A stretch of 64,000 nt of DNA from Bordetella parapertussis (GCA_945861275.1 CAMATZ010000027.1:1-64000), one strand, 5' to 3'. Shown: positions 1-8,968, numbered from the stretch's first letter. Numbers and translations are program-made. The notes: generated from the sequence alone by a model not told the origin.

Positions 1-50
1 CCCAGCAGCAGTGCAGTTGATAACAACAAAAGCGTTGAGAAAAGTTTCAT
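1..50 (-). CDS. N-terminus of an exported protein, cut by window edge
   Basis: Read on the minus strand, an ATG at 50-48 opens MKLFSTLLLLSTALLLG and runs off the left edge. One lysine followed by a leucine-rich run is a typical signal-peptide start, possibly lipoprotein or Sec-exported. A GGAAA lies about nine bases upstream of the ATG. The mature part is outside the window, so no family can be named. It is divergent from the small gene at 432. Confidence 0.5.
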   Translation of the reverse strand, partial: MKLFSTLLLLSTALLL

Positions 51-180
51 GAGCGCGATTTCCAATTGGTTATAAGGGTGAAAGTGATTATGCATGTAAC
101 AACACCCACTGGGGCTATTACCGCAGCATTTGCCAGCAGCTTTGTCCGCATGCTGCGTAGCCAAGCCCTCTGCGGGCGGC

Positions 181-297
181 TCACCGCACCGAAACCACCA
201 GCTTTTTCCCGCATACCTCGACATATTTGCGCAAGGTTTCCAATGTTAGCGCTATCTCAAGCGGCACCCGCAGGATGCCGATGACGAAGCAAGCGCA
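181..297 (-). pseudogene. Possible C-terminal remnant of an HTH (XRE-type) regulator
   Basis: An open stretch of 38 codons without a start ends in TGA at 183-181. Its last residues read LTLETLRKYVEVCGKKLVVSVR, a pattern like the tail of small XRE/HigA-type regulators, where a LxTLxKYVxAxGxxL helix follows the HTH. No HTH or start codon is visible upstream in this frame. The rest of 51-431 shows no convincing gene. The assignment rests on a short motif only. Confidence 0.3.
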
Positions 298-400
298 TTA
301 ATTTTGATCGCTCCGGTTTGCGCGACGGGTGTTTTCGCGTATAAGAAGGCGTGCCACTATGCGCTGAGAGTTACGCGCTGCACACTGTATGGCATAGCAA

Positions 401-420
401 TGTAACTACTTGTTTTTAAA
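401..420 (-). repeat. Dispersed 18-20 nt motif, copy 1
   Basis: Reverse complement reads TTTAAAAACAAGTAGTTACA, two changes from the core AAAACAAATACTTACA found at eight other places. It lies just upstream of the start codon at 432. Confidence 0.6.
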
Positions 421-431
421 GGATTTACAGC

Positions 432-623
432 ATGGATACCAGCAAAGTCAACAAATCTCCGGTGCTGCCGGCCGATCACCCGTGGGCGCCTGCAAAGCGT
501 AAAGGCATCTACGAATCCGACGTGACCGCGCTGGTGCGCTGCATGCTCGAGGACGATGCGATACGCGAAGATCAGCGTGAAGCCTGGGAGCGCTGGCGCA
601 ACGACCCGGCCAATTTAAAGTAA
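432..623 (+). CDS. Small soluble protein of unknown function
   Basis: This 63-residue protein is charged, has no signal peptide or membrane segment, and carries an acidic/basic helix (residues about 28-58, rich in E, D, R and W). An AAAGGA Shine-Dalgarno sits about nine bases before the ATG. It ends four bases before the GTG start of the downstream Bug receptor, so the two are probably co-transcribed. I do not recognise the family. Codon use agrees with its neighbours, which supports a real gene. Confidence 0.6.
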   Translation: MDTSKVNKSPVLPADHPWAPAKRKGIYESDVTALVRCMLEDDAIREDQREAWERWRNDPANLK

Positions 624-627
624 TGCT

Positions 628-1608
628 GTGTTGAAGTTGCGTATGCAGTATTGGCGGTATTGGGCGGGGGCGCTGGCGTTTGCCGTGCCCGTGTTCGCCT
701 TTGCACAGGCTTATCCCAGCCGCCCGATCCGCCTGGTCATACCGTTCTCGCCCGGCGGCAACGCCGACACCTTGTGTCGAACCGCGAGCCAAAAAGTTTC
801 CGAATCCATCGGCCAGCAAATCGTCATCGATAACCGCTCCGGCGCCAACGGCAATATCGGCATGGAGATTGTCGCGCGCGCGGCGCCCGACGGTTACACC
901 TTCGTGCTGGGCTACATCGCCAACGTGGCGATCGCGCCGAGTTTGATGTCGAAGCTGCCGTACGATCCGGTGAAAGACTATGCGCCGATTTCGCAACTGG
1001 CGAGCTCGCCGAACATCATCGTGGTGCATAGCGCGGTGCCCGCGCGCAACATGAAAGAGCTGATCGCACTGTCAAAAGGGAAACCGAAATCGATTAATTT
1101 TTCGTCGGCGGGTGTGGCGAGTGTCGGACATCTCACCGGCGAGCTGTTTAACACGGCGCTCGGCGCGGAGTTGCAGCACGTGCCCTACAAAGGCAGCGGG
1201 CAGGGCGTGATTGATCTTGTCGCCGGGCAAATTCAAATGCTGATCGGCGGCATGTCATCGGTAATGCCGCACATCAAGACGGGCCGCTTGCGTGCCATCG
1301 CGGTCACCGGCGCGCAGCGCTCACCTGCCATGCCCGACGTGCCCACGGTGGCGGAGTCCGTATTGCCCGGTTTTGAAGCCACCGCGTGGTACGGCGTGTT
1401 GGCACCGGCCGGCACACCGCGCGCCATTGTGTCACGCCTGCACAGCGAGTATGCCAGAGCGCTGGCGCTGCCCGAGGTGAAGCAGCGTCTGGAGAATCTG
1501 GGTTTTGAGATTGTCGCCAGCACGCCCGATGTGTTCGCGGCTTATATCAAAACCGAAATCGTCAAGTGGGCCAAGGTGGTAAAGGCTTCGGGCGCGAAGG
1601 CGCAATAA
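628..1608 (+). CDS. Bug/TctC-family periplasmic solute-binding receptor
   Basis: The protein is a periplasmic receptor of the tripartite tricarboxylate transporter type, which in this family binds carboxylates or related small organics. The 326-residue chain starts with a signal peptide (hydrophobic run about 12-26, cleavage near AQA), followed by the family hallmarks YPSRPIRLVIPFSPGGNAD, IDNRSGANGNIG, A-PDGYT, LPYDPVKDYAPI, VPYKGSG and the C-terminal EIVKWAKVVKASG. GTG at 628 is used here. An ATG at 643 is an equally good start and keeps the signal peptide. No tctA/tctB membrane genes are adjacent, so the substrate cannot be inferred. Confidence 0.9.
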   Translation: MLKLRMQYWRYWAGALAFAVPVFAFAQAYPSRPIRLVIPFSPGGNADTLCRTASQKVSESIGQQIVIDNRSGANGNIGMEIVARAAPDGYTFVLGYIANVAIAPSLMSKLPYDPVKDYAPISQLASSPNIIVVHSAVPARNMKELIALSKGKPKSINFSSAGVASVGHLTGELFNTALGAELQHVPYKGSGQGVIDLVAGQIQMLIGGMSSVMPHIKTGRLRAIAVTGAQRSPAMPDVPTVAESVLPGFEATAWYGVLAPAGTPRAIVSRLHSEYARALALPEVKQRLENLGFEIVASTPDVFAAYIKTEIVKWAKVVKASGAKAQ

Positions 1609-1679
1609 GTACCTGCAGCACCACCTGCGCGATGGGAGAGACGCTACGGTGCGCGCCGACAGAGCGGGCGGTATCGCGC

Positions 1680-2525
1680 TCAGGCTGCGGCCCGGCTCGA
1701 CGCGTGCTTCAGCAGGAATCGCTTCAGTTCTGCGGCGCACCGGTCAGGCGCCGCATCGGTGATGTTGTGCGGCAGACCTTCGTAGACGATGAATTCGCAA
1801 TTCGGGATTTTCTGCTGCAATACCCGGTACTGGTCGACAGTGTGAATCGGGTCCCCACCCGGCGCGACAGCGAGTGTCGGACAGCGAATGCGGTGCAGAT
1901 CGTCGAGCACTTCGAACTGCCGCATCATCGGCACGAAGCGGGCAAGCAACTCCACTGAGGTGGCCGAGGACTCGGCAATAAACCAGTCGACGAAGCCCGG
2001 TTCGGCCTGCTTGATGTCGACGCGGTCGGCGATTGTCTCGCGCAAGAATCCCGCCAGGCCTTTTTCGCCGATGCGCCGCACCCAACTGTTCTGATCCTGC
2101 AGGCCATGCTTGATGCCGCCGGTTCCGGCGAACGCGGCTAGCGTCAGCACACGCTCCGGGTAATCGATGGCGGTTTTCTCTGCGACGATCGACCCCGCGG
2201 ATGAGCCGGCGACGTGAAAGCGCTTGGCACCGACGTGATCCGCAAGCTCGACCACGTCCTGCACCAGACGCAACTGCGAGAGCTGGTCGGCGCTTGGAAT
2301 CTGCGTCGCGCCGTGACCTCTCATGTCGATCCTGATCACGCGAAAATCGCGGGCAAGATGTGGCACCCACGCATAAAAGCGGCGCGAGCTACCCATCGCG
2401 GCATGAACCAGTATCAGCGTGTCGGCGCGGCGCCATGGATCAGTATAGTCGTCGAGCGCGTATGCGATCTCGAGGCCGTCGGAAGCTTTGAAGGTGTCCA
2501 TCGCCCAGCGCGAGTGGTTAGTCAT
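1680..2525 (-). CDS. Alpha/beta-fold hydrolase
   Basis: A cytoplasmic alpha/beta hydrolase of 281 residues. The nucleophile elbow is GSSAG (Ser109), the acid is likely Asp225 in GGDP and the base His253 in GLPHN. HAAMGSS near residue 41 forms the oxyanion region. An AGAAGAG ribosome site precedes the ATG. It is last in a minus-strand operon (receptor 5955, hydrolase, hydrolase, SDR, this gene). It is a close paralogue of the hydrolase at 3317-4147, sharing RGHG, ADHxG, GSSAGSIVA and GLPHNITD. The substrate is unknown; the family includes enol-lactone hydrolases and C-C bond hydrolases. Confidence 0.88.
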   Translation of the reverse strand: MTNHSRWAMDTFKASDGLEIAYALDDYTDPWRRADTLILVHAAMGSSRRFYAWVPHLARDFRVIRIDMRGHGATQIPSADQLSQLRLVQDVVELADHVGAKRFHVAGSSAGSIVAEKTAIDYPERVLTLAAFAGTGGIKHGLQDQNSWVRRIGEKGLAGFLRETIADRVDIKQAEPGFVDWFIAESSATSVELLARFVPMMRQFEVLDDLHRIRCPTLAVAPGGDPIHTVDQYRVLQQKIPNCEFIVYEGLPHNITDAAPDRCAAELKRFLLKHASSRAAA

Positions 2526-2537
2526 GTCGGATCTCTT

Positions 2538-3320
2538 CTAATAAGCGGAGCGGCCGCCATCGGCAGGGATGGCGGCGCCGGTGATCATGCGCGACTCGTC
2601 GGAGGCGAGAAAGAGCGCAATGTTGGCGATGTCTTCGGGCGGACCCACCCAGAACGGATATTCCTTGACGCGGCCCGCGGCGTCCTGCAGGTCAACTACG
2701 GGACCGGCGCGATCCGGTGTGCCGTAGCGGCTGGTGATACGCTCGGTGAGTATGCGGCCCGCGCAGATCGCGTTGACCCGTACGTTGTCTTTCGCGTACG
2801 CGCCGGCGAGCGCGCGCGTGAGTGAAATGATCGCGCCCTTGGCCGCCGTGTAGACGTGCGCCGGGCTCGCGCCGCGCAGCGCGGCGCCGGAGGACATGTT
2901 GACGACCGCGCCGCCCCCCGCCTCGATGATGCGCGGTATCGCGTGACGGCAGCACAGGAGCTGCCCAAGCACATCGAGCGTCATCGTCGCCTGCCACACC
3001 GACAGATCGACTTCGGTGACGAGATTATCCTCGGTCCGCGATCCGCCCGCGACGTTGTAGAGCACGTCGAGCTTGCCGAAGCGCTCAAGCGTCAGCGCGA
3101 CCGCGCGTTTCACGCTCTCTTCGTTGCGCACATCCGTTTCGATGAAGAGCGCCTCACTGCCCGCTTCGCGCACCAGCGCTTCGGTGGCGCGCCCGGCGTC
3201 GGCGTTAATCTCGACAACGGCCACTCGCGCACCCTCGCGGGCGAAAATCCGCGAGGCCGCCCGCGCAATGCCCGATCCCGCTCCGGTGATGAACGCAACC
3301 TTGCCTTCGAGCCTTTTCAC
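2538..3320 (-). CDS. Short-chain dehydrogenase/reductase
   Basis: A classical SDR of 260 residues using NAD(P)H. The cofactor loop is TGAGSGIA (12-19), where the usual last glycine of TGxxxGIG is alanine. NVAG occupies 89-92 in place of NNAG. The catalytic Ser is 143 or 144, with Tyr157 and Lys161 (YTAAK). An acidic residue after the second strand (VVEIN) suggests NAD rather than NADP. The start overlaps the stop of the upstream hydrolase by four bases, indicating translational coupling. It probably oxidises or reduces an intermediate handled by the flanking hydrolases. Confidence 0.88.
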   Translation of the reverse strand: MKRLEGKVAFITGAGSGIARAASRIFAREGARVAVVEINADAGRATEALVREAGSEALFIETDVRNEESVKRAVALTLERFGKLDVLYNVAGGSRTEDNLVTEVDLSVWQATMTLDVLGQLLCCRHAIPRIIEAGGGAVVNMSSGAALRGASPAHVYTAAKGAIISLTRALAGAYAKDNVRVNAICAGRILTERITSRYGTPDRAGPVVDLQDAAGRVKEYPFWVGPPEDIANIALFLASDESRMITGAAIPADGGRSAY

Positions 3321-4147
3321 GGAGTGCGGTCTTTCAGCAGGAAGCGCAGGAGATCATCGGCACAGCGCTGCGGCGCCGAGTCGGTGATGTTGTGCGGCAG
3401 GCCTTCGTACCAGATGTACTCGCTATGCGGGACATGCGTCTTGTAGACCTCGTATTGCGCCGGCGTGCCCAGCGGATCGTGCCCCGGCATGACGTTCAGC
3501 ATCGGGCATTTTATCCGGTGCAGATCGGCGGTGAAATCGACTGCCTTCATCATCGGGCCGAAGCGGGCAAAGAGATCCACGTCGGTCTTCGCCGACTCTT
3601 CGATGAACCAGGTGAGAAAGCCCTTGTCCGCCACGTTCGGGAAGCGCTCCTCTATCGTCTCCTCGAGAAATGCCTTGAATCCTTTTGCCTTGATCCCGCG
3701 CACCCATTTGTTCATGTCGATATTCGAGGGCTTCAAACCCGGTGTCGACGCGAAATTGGCGAGCGTCTTGATGCGTTCCGGATAGTCGATCGTGGTGCGC
3801 ATCGCGACGATCGAGCCGGCCGACGAACCCGCAATGTGAAACTGCTTCAACCCCAGGTGATCGGCGAGCTCGATCACGTCCTGCGTCAGGCGTTTGAGCG
3901 AGAGCTGATCCGGGCCGGGAATTTCGGTTTGCCCGTGACCGCGCATGTCAGGACGCACGACACGGAAGTGGCGAGAAAGCGTCGGCACCCATTTGTAGAG
4001 ACGCCGCGAGCTTCCCATTGCGGCGTGGATCAGGATCAATGTTTCCGGCGGGCGCCAGGGATCACTGAAGTCATCGACAGCGTAGGCGAGCTTGAGACCG
4101 TCGCTTGCGGTGAGTTGGTGCATTTCGGAAGTGAGCGGCATAGTCAT
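3317..4147 (-). CDS. Alpha/beta-fold hydrolase
   Basis: A 276-residue hydrolase with Ser109 in GSSAG, Asp224 in PGHDP and His252 in GLPHN as the expected triad. It is the nearest relative, within this window, of the hydrolase at 1680, with matching length and motif positions, so one arose from the other by duplication. Both ends overlap neighbouring genes by four bases (ATGA), placing it in the middle of a tightly coupled operon. No signal peptide is present, so it acts in the cytoplasm. The substrate is not inferable from the sequence. Confidence 0.88.
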   Translation of the reverse strand: MTMPLTSEMHQLTASDGLKLAYAVDDFSDPWRPPETLILIHAAMGSSRRLYKWVPTLSRHFRVVRPDMRGHGQTEIPGPDQLSLKRLTQDVIELADHLGLKQFHIAGSSAGSIVAMRTTIDYPERIKTLANFASTPGLKPSNIDMNKWVRGIKAKGFKAFLEETIEERFPNVADKGFLTWFIEESAKTDVDLFARFGPMMKAVDFTADLHRIKCPMLNVMPGHDPLGTPAQYEVYKTHVPHSEYIWYEGLPHNITDSAPQRCADDLLRFLLKDRTP

Positions 4148-4950
4148 GCGATATCCTGGAGAAAATTCTTCAGCACTTCAGCGCAGCGGTCGGGGATCTC
4201 GGCCGTCATGCTGTGCCCCGCGCCGGGGAGGGTCACGAAAGTGCACTTGGGCAAGTACTGCCTCATGCGCTCGTACTCGCTGCGCGCGACCATCGGATCG
4301 GGATCGGGCACAGCCACGAGCACCGGCATGGCGAGCGCGGTGAGCCGATCGGTAAAGTCCTCGCTCGCCATGAGCGGCACAAAGCGCGCGAGATACGACT
4401 GCGTCACACCTTCTGCCGAATCGATGTACCAGCGCACATGCTCCGGGTGCGCGTGACCGATGCGGTCGACCGCCGTTTCGTCCAGGAACTTGCGCACGCC
4501 ATCGCGCGTGACGCGGCCCAGCCAATCGCCTTTCTGATGACGGCTCGGCGGTATGCCCGCGGTCGCTGCATACAGCGCGAGCGACAGGAAGCGCCCGGGG
4601 TAGCGCAGCGCGGTTTGCGCGGCGATCATCCCGCCTGCGGATGAGCCCATGACGTGCGCCTGCGCCACGCCGAGGTGATCCAGCAGTTCGGTGAGATCGC
4701 GTGCCAGCCGCTCGTGCGTCAGGCCGCTTTCATCGCCGGGTTCGGATTTACCGTGGCCCCGGATGTCGGGACGCACGACGCGATAGTCACGTGCGAGGTG
4801 CGGCACCCAGCCGAAAAGCCTGAGCGAGCTTCCCAGCCCGGGATGCAACAGTACCACCAGCGGCGCTTTTTTCCACGGGTCGGTGAAGTCATCGTAGCGA
4901 TAGAACAACCTCGCCCCATCGCTCGCGCTCCAGTATTTTTCAACGCTCAT
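4144..4950 (-). CDS. Alpha/beta-fold hydrolase
   Basis: A 268-residue hydrolase, more divergent than the two downstream paralogues. The predicted nucleophile is Ser104 (GSSAG), the acid Asp216 or Asp218 in PDPDP, and the base His246 in GAGHS. HPGLGSS (36-42) forms the oxyanion hole region. It follows the receptor gene at 4984-5955 by 33 bases and overlaps the next hydrolase by four. Three hydrolases in a row with one receptor suggest uptake followed by sequential cleavage of related esters or lactones, which is inference. Confidence 0.85.
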   Translation of the reverse strand: MSVEKYWSASDGARLFYRYDDFTDPWKKAPLVVLLHPGLGSSLRLFGWVPHLARDYRVVRPDIRGHGKSEPGDESGLTHERLARDLTELLDHLGVAQAHVMGSSAGGMIAAQTALRYPGRFLSLALYAATAGIPPSRHQKGDWLGRVTRDGVRKFLDETAVDRIGHAHPEHVRWYIDSAEGVTQSYLARFVPLMASEDFTDRLTALAMPVLVAVPDPDPMVARSEYERMRQYLPKCTFVTLPGAGHSMTAEIPDRCAEVLKNFLQDIA

Positions 4951-4983
4951 GCTATGCTTCCAAAGTAATTGACAACGCGTCTT

Positions 4984-5955
4984 TCAATTCAGTTTGACGC
5001 GGGCGTTCCTGATCACACGCGCCCATTTTTCGGTTTCGCTCTTGATGTTGGCGGCAAATTGCTCGGCACCGCCGCCAATCGGATCGAACCCGAGAGCGAC
5101 AAGCCGCGCTTGAATTTCCGGCAGCTTGAGCACGCTTGCGAGCGTTGCGCTCACTTTATGGATGACGTCTTTCGGCGTAGCGGCCGGCGCGAGGCAACCC
5201 CAGTAAGTTCCCGAGTCCACACCCGTCAGACCCAACGCAATGAACGTCGGTACTTCAGGCATTGCCGGCGAGCGCTTGTCGCCAGTGACGGCAATGGCGC
5301 GCAATCTGCCGACCGCGACATGCTGCTTCACCGAACTGATGCCGGCAAACATCATGACGACCTGCCCACCGAGCACGTCGGCCACTGCCGGTCCGGTGCC
5401 CTTGTACGGGATATGCACGAGATCAATACCCGCCGCGAGCTTCAACAACTCGCCGCCCAAATGCGTCGAACTGCCGGGTCCGCCGGATGCGAAGTTGAGC
5501 TGTCCGGGTTTCGCTTTTGCCAGCGCGACGAATTCCTTGAGCGTTTTAACCGGTACGGACGGATGCACGATCAGGATCACCGGCGCCGCCGCCATCAGCG
5601 ACACCGGCGCGAAATCGCGCGCTGAATCGTACGGCAACTTGCTGTAGAGACTCGGGTTGGTGGTGAACGAGGTGTCGACCATCAACAGCGTGTAGCCGTC
5701 GGCCGCCGCCCGCGCGGCCATTTCGCTGCCGATGGTGCTGCCGCCGCCGGCGCGATTGTCGATCACGAGCTGCTGGCCGAGCACTTCGCTCCACTTGGGT
5801 GTGATGGTGCGCGTCAGAATATCGGTGCCGCCGCCGGGCGCGAACGGGACGATGACGCGTAGGGGTTTGCTGGGAAAGGTTTGCGCCATGCACACTGTGG
5901 CATACGCGAGCATGCCGGCGATGCCGGCGGACAGTGCGACGAAAATCGATCTCAT
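4984..5955 (-). CDS. Bug/TctC-family periplasmic solute-binding receptor
   Basis: A 323-residue receptor, first gene of the hydrolase/SDR operon. The signal peptide (about 1-24, ending MAQ) is followed by FPSKPLRVIVPFAPGGGTD, VIDNRAGGGSTIGSEMAAR, LPYDSARDFAPV, HIPYKGTGP and the closing SETEKWARVIRNARVKLN. The operon position suggests that it captures the compound degraded by the downstream hydrolases. It is divergent from another receptor at 6104, with 148 bases between them for promoters. Confidence 0.9.
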   Translation of the reverse strand: MRSIFVALSAGIAGMLAYATVCMAQTFPSKPLRVIVPFAPGGGTDILTRTITPKWSEVLGQQLVIDNRAGGGSTIGSEMAARAAADGYTLLMVDTSFTTNPSLYSKLPYDSARDFAPVSLMAAAPVILIVHPSVPVKTLKEFVALAKAKPGQLNFASGGPGSSTHLGGELLKLAAGIDLVHIPYKGTGPAVADVLGGQVVMMFAGISSVKQHVAVGRLRAIAVTGDKRSPAMPEVPTFIALGLTGVDSGTYWGCLAPAATPKDVIHKVSATLASVLKLPEIQARLVALGFDPIGGGAEQFAANIKSETEKWARVIRNARVKLN

Positions 5956-6103
5956 GCCATCCTCGTGCTTAGGGACGCCAACGCTTGCTGTAAGCGAAAG
6001 TCGTGATCAGCATGCAGATTCTATCCCATCCGGCAGAGGGTCTTATAGATGAAGGCCCAAGCTGCGTGTAGCGCGCGGTTTATGCGATGGGAGCGGTTTT
6101 GCT

Positions 6104-7111
6104 ATGATGCGCCGTATGGGTGAAGAAATCAGCCGGCATGCCACGTGCTGCACGGGCGCACTTTTGATCGCATGTTCAGCCGTTGCGGTGCCGGCGGCTG
6201 CCGCGGCACAGGCGCCCTATCCCGTCAAGCCGATACGTCTGATTGTCCCGTTCGCGCCCGCGGGCAGCGCCGATGCGCTCGCGCGCACGCTGCAACCTGC
6301 GTTGAGCGAAGCGCTGGGTCAAATGCTGGTGATCGACAACCGTCCTGGCGCGAGCAGCACCATCGGCACCGATATGGCGGCGAAGGCGGCGCCCGATGGC
6401 TATACCGTGGTGCTGGTAACGACGACGCACGCGGTCAATCCCAGCCTGATTGCGAAGCTGGCGTACGACACCGTAAAAGATTTTGCGGCAGTTTCGCTCC
6501 TGGTGTCGCAACCCAACATCCTCGTGGTGCATCCATCGGTCACAGTGAAATCGGTCGCGGAACTGGTCGCGCTGGCCAAAGCGAAACCGAACACGCTGAA
6601 TTTCGCGTCGGGCGGCAACGGCAGTTCGCCGCACTTGTCGGGCGAACTCTTTAAACTCGTCGCCGGCATCCAGATCACGCATATTCCGTATAAGGGTTCG
6701 GGGCCCGGCGTCACCGATCTCCTGGGCGGGCATGTGCAGATGATGTTCGCCGGTCCGCTGGCGCTCGAACAGCATATCAAGAGCGGCCGGCTACGCGCGC
6801 TCGCCGTCGCCGACAAGCGGCGGTCTTCGGTGTTGCCGGAAGTGCCGACGATGACCGAAGCCGGTTTTGCCGGCGTTGAAACGGGCACCTGGTTCGGCGT
6901 ACTGGCCCCCGCACGCACTCCGGCAGCCCTGGTGTCGTATATACAGCGCTCGATCGCGCGCATTCTGGAAGCGCCCGCCCTGAAGTCGCGCATTGTGAAT
7001 CAGGGGGTGGATATCGTCGCTAGCAGCCCCGGCGAGTTCGAAAAATTTATAATCGCTGAAGTCGCCAAGTGGTCGCGCGTCGTGCAGCGGGCCGGTGTAC
7101 GCGCGGATTAG
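6104..7111 (+). CDS. Bug/TctC-family periplasmic solute-binding receptor
   Basis: A 335-residue receptor with a long alanine-rich signal peptide (about residues 16-36, cleavage after AAAAAQA). The hallmarks are YPVKPIRLIVPFAPAGSAD, VIDNRPGASSTIGTDMAAK, LAYDTVKDFAAV and HIPYKGSGPG, and it ends EVAKWSRVVQRAGVRAD. Several ATGs lie close together (6104, 6107, 6116), so the exact start is unsure. It is monocistronic and convergent with the antitoxin gene at 7206. The glycine of the usual PGG loop is replaced by PAGSAD. Confidence 0.88.
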   Translation: MMRRMGEEISRHATCCTGALLIACSAVAVPAAAAAQAPYPVKPIRLIVPFAPAGSADALARTLQPALSEALGQMLVIDNRPGASSTIGTDMAAKAAPDGYTVVLVTTTHAVNPSLIAKLAYDTVKDFAAVSLLVSQPNILVVHPSVTVKSVAELVALAKAKPNTLNFASGGNGSSPHLSGELFKLVAGIQITHIPYKGSGPGVTDLLGGHVQMMFAGPLALEQHIKSGRLRALAVADKRRSSVLPEVPTMTEAGFAGVETGTWFGVLAPARTPAALVSYIQRSIARILEAPALKSRIVNQGVDIVASSPGEFEKFIIAEVAKWSRVVQRAGVRAD

Positions 7112-7205
7112 CTGCCGCCACTCCAGCCGGCTCAGTGAGCACCGTGCACGAGCCATAACCATCCCGCCCTGAAACTTTGCCAATCGCCGCTTCAAGCGAA
7201 TAATT

Positions 7206-7448
7206 TCACGCGCGTCCTTCTTCTATGAGCGCCTTGATATCGACGCCGCGCACCGGGTCAGCGCGCATGAACGCTTTGAGTTTATCGGCGGCGGCGATTT
7301 TGTCTTTTACTTTCGCGCCGGTGCTGGGCACCAGATCAGCAATGGCTACGCCGCGATTGGTAATGGTAAAACTTTTGCCGGTTTTTACTTGCCGCAGTAA
7401 TTCCAACAGCCTGATTTTTGCCTCATATGAGCCGATTACTATTTTCAT
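7206..7448 (-). CDS. Phd/YefM-type antitoxin, no toxin visible
   Basis: This 80-residue protein has the layout of Phd/YefM and VapB-associated antitoxins: an N-terminal DNA-binding part with SYEAKIRLLELLRQVKTGKSFTITNRGVAIADLVP (given here as positions 7-41 in pieces: LLRQVKTGKSF, ITNRGVAIADLVP) and a charged C-terminal tail that would wrap a toxin. The region downstream (7112-7205) is too short for a PIN or RelE toxin and shows none. It may be a solitary survivor of a type II pair or act as a plain regulator. Confidence 0.7.
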   Translation of the reverse strand: MKIVIGSYEAKIRLLELLRQVKTGKSFTITNRGVAIADLVPSTGAKVKDKIAAADKLKAFMRADPVRGVDIKALIEEGRA

Positions 7449-7515
7449 GATACCTCCTGAAATATGAATCCTCTCCGACTAGAATATAGGCCAGTCTCAT
7501 TCGGGGCAATAATTA

Positions 7516-7537
7516 TGTAAGTAATTGTTTTTATTTA
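7516..7537 (-). repeat. Dispersed motif, copy 2
   Basis: On the minus strand it reads TAAAAACAATTACTTACA, one base from the core. It lies between the stop of the MFS gene (7538) and the antitoxin start (7448), about 68 bases upstream of the latter. Confidence 0.6.
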
Positions 7538-8788
7538 TTATTTTATGCCTAACCGACTATACGCCTCACGCAGTTCCTCACGTATACGCTGATGGCGTGT
7601 AGCCAACGCCAGCGCCCCCAAAGCGCAACACGTACCCGCTATGGTCAAAGTAGCAGCAATCCCAATCACATCCGCCAGCGCGCCCGCCATCAGCGCGCCA
7701 AACGGCGCCATGCCCATGAAACTTGCGGTGTAGAGGGCCATCACGCGTCCGCGCTTGTCGTCATCGACTATGCTCTGCACGATCATGTTGACGGAAACCG
7801 AGGTGGCGAGGATGCCAAAGCCGGTGATGGCGAGCAGCGGGATGGTTAACCACACGATTTTGACGTGCGCGACCAGTGCGAGTGAGATGCCGGCGGCGAG
7901 TGCGGCATAGGTGAGCAGGCGCACCAGGCCGCGCACGCTGGAGCGCGTCGCGAGGTAGAGCGTGCCGGCGACCGCGCCCAGTCCCGCGGCGCCGATCATG
8001 AAGCCCATTTCGCGCGCGCCGACGGCGAACACTTCGCGTGTGAGTACCGGCATCAGATTGATGTAGGGTGTGGCGAGGAACCCTACCGCGGTGAGCAACA
8101 GCAGCAGCGAGCGTATCGGCAACGACTGCCAGGCGTACTGAAAGCCTTCGCGCATGCCTTGCAGCATCGGCGTGGCGTTGGGCTCGCGCACGGTCGGCTT
8201 CACCTTGATCATCAGAAACGAAATCATCACCGTGGTGTAGGTGAGGGCGTTGATCACGAAACACGCGGGCTCGCCCAGTGCCGCGATCACCATGCCCGCG
8301 AGTGCGGGGCCGACCAGGCGTCCGCAGTTGGCCATCAGCGAAGTTACCGCGATGGCGTTGGGCAGGTCCTGCTTGTCGCCGACGAGTTCCAGCAGGTACG
8401 CATGGCGCACCGGCAGTTCAATTGCGATCAGCACGCCGAGCAGCATCGCCAGCGTGATCATGTGCCACGGCGCCAGGATGCCGGCGACCGCGAGTGCGGC
8501 GAGGGTGATCGCTTGCAGCATCTCCAGTATTTGCGTCGCAAACATCACGCGATGCAGATTGCAGCGATCCGACCACAGGCCCGCGAACGGCGACAACAGC
8601 AATATCGGCAGGCTGCTGGCGAATCCGAGTATGCCGAGCAGCGTTGCTGAATCGGTCATTTTGTAGAGCAGCCAGCCTTGCGCGATGCTCTGCATCCAGT
8701 AGCCGATCAGTGCGCACACTTGCCCTGACAGGAACAGGCGGAAGTTTCGGGATTTCAATGCCCGTAATGTGGGCAGAGGATTTTTCAT
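7538..8788 (-). CDS. MFS transporter, EntS/DUF894-like
   Basis: A 416-residue inner-membrane protein with about 12 hydrophobic segments. The first half carries NFRLFLSGQVCALIGYWMQ (about 16-34) and SPFAGLWSDRCNLHRV (about 66-81), matching the loop-2 GxxxDRxxRR signature of major facilitator proteins of the EntS/enterobactin-exporter group. The C-terminal half repeats the fold with DDDKRGRVMALYTASFMG. It is probably a proton-coupled exporter of a small molecule; the substrate is unknown. No biosynthetic partner is adjacent. Confidence 0.85.
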   Translation of the reverse strand: MKNPLPTLRALKSRNFRLFLSGQVCALIGYWMQSIAQGWLLYKMTDSATLLGILGFASSLPILLLSPFAGLWSDRCNLHRVMFATQILEMLQAITLAALAVAGILAPWHMITLAMLLGVLIAIELPVRHAYLLELVGDKQDLPNAIAVTSLMANCGRLVGPALAGMVIAALGEPACFVINALTYTTVMISFLMIKVKPTVREPNATPMLQGMREGFQYAWQSLPIRSLLLLLTAVGFLATPYINLMPVLTREVFAVGAREMGFMIGAAGLGAVAGTLYLATRSSVRGLVRLLTYAALAAGISLALVAHVKIVWLTIPLLAITGFGILATSVSVNMIVQSIVDDDKRGRVMALYTASFMGMAPFGALMAGALADVIGIAATLTIAGTCCALGALALATRHQRIREELREAYSRLGIK

Positions 8789-8968
8789 ACGGATAGTGGC
8801 GTCTCAGATCGGTCGATGAGTGGTGCCGCGAGCGCGCCAATCCACCCGATTGTACGCTGCTTCGTGCGGTAAAATCGGCTGATATCCCATGGCCTCCGCA
8901 TCCGATAAGCCCGCATCACGCACGCCCGTATCCGCAGCGGCGCCGCTAACCCCAGTGGAGCGCGCCTG

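Noticed and set aside
66-284. 72-residue plus-strand ORF near the left edge
   Set aside because: Composition is unlike protein, no ribosome site, and it overlaps the HTH remnant on the other strand.
448-1029. Long minus-strand ORF opposite the first receptor
   Set aside because: It mirrors the codon bias of the receptor gene and has no recognisable sequence.
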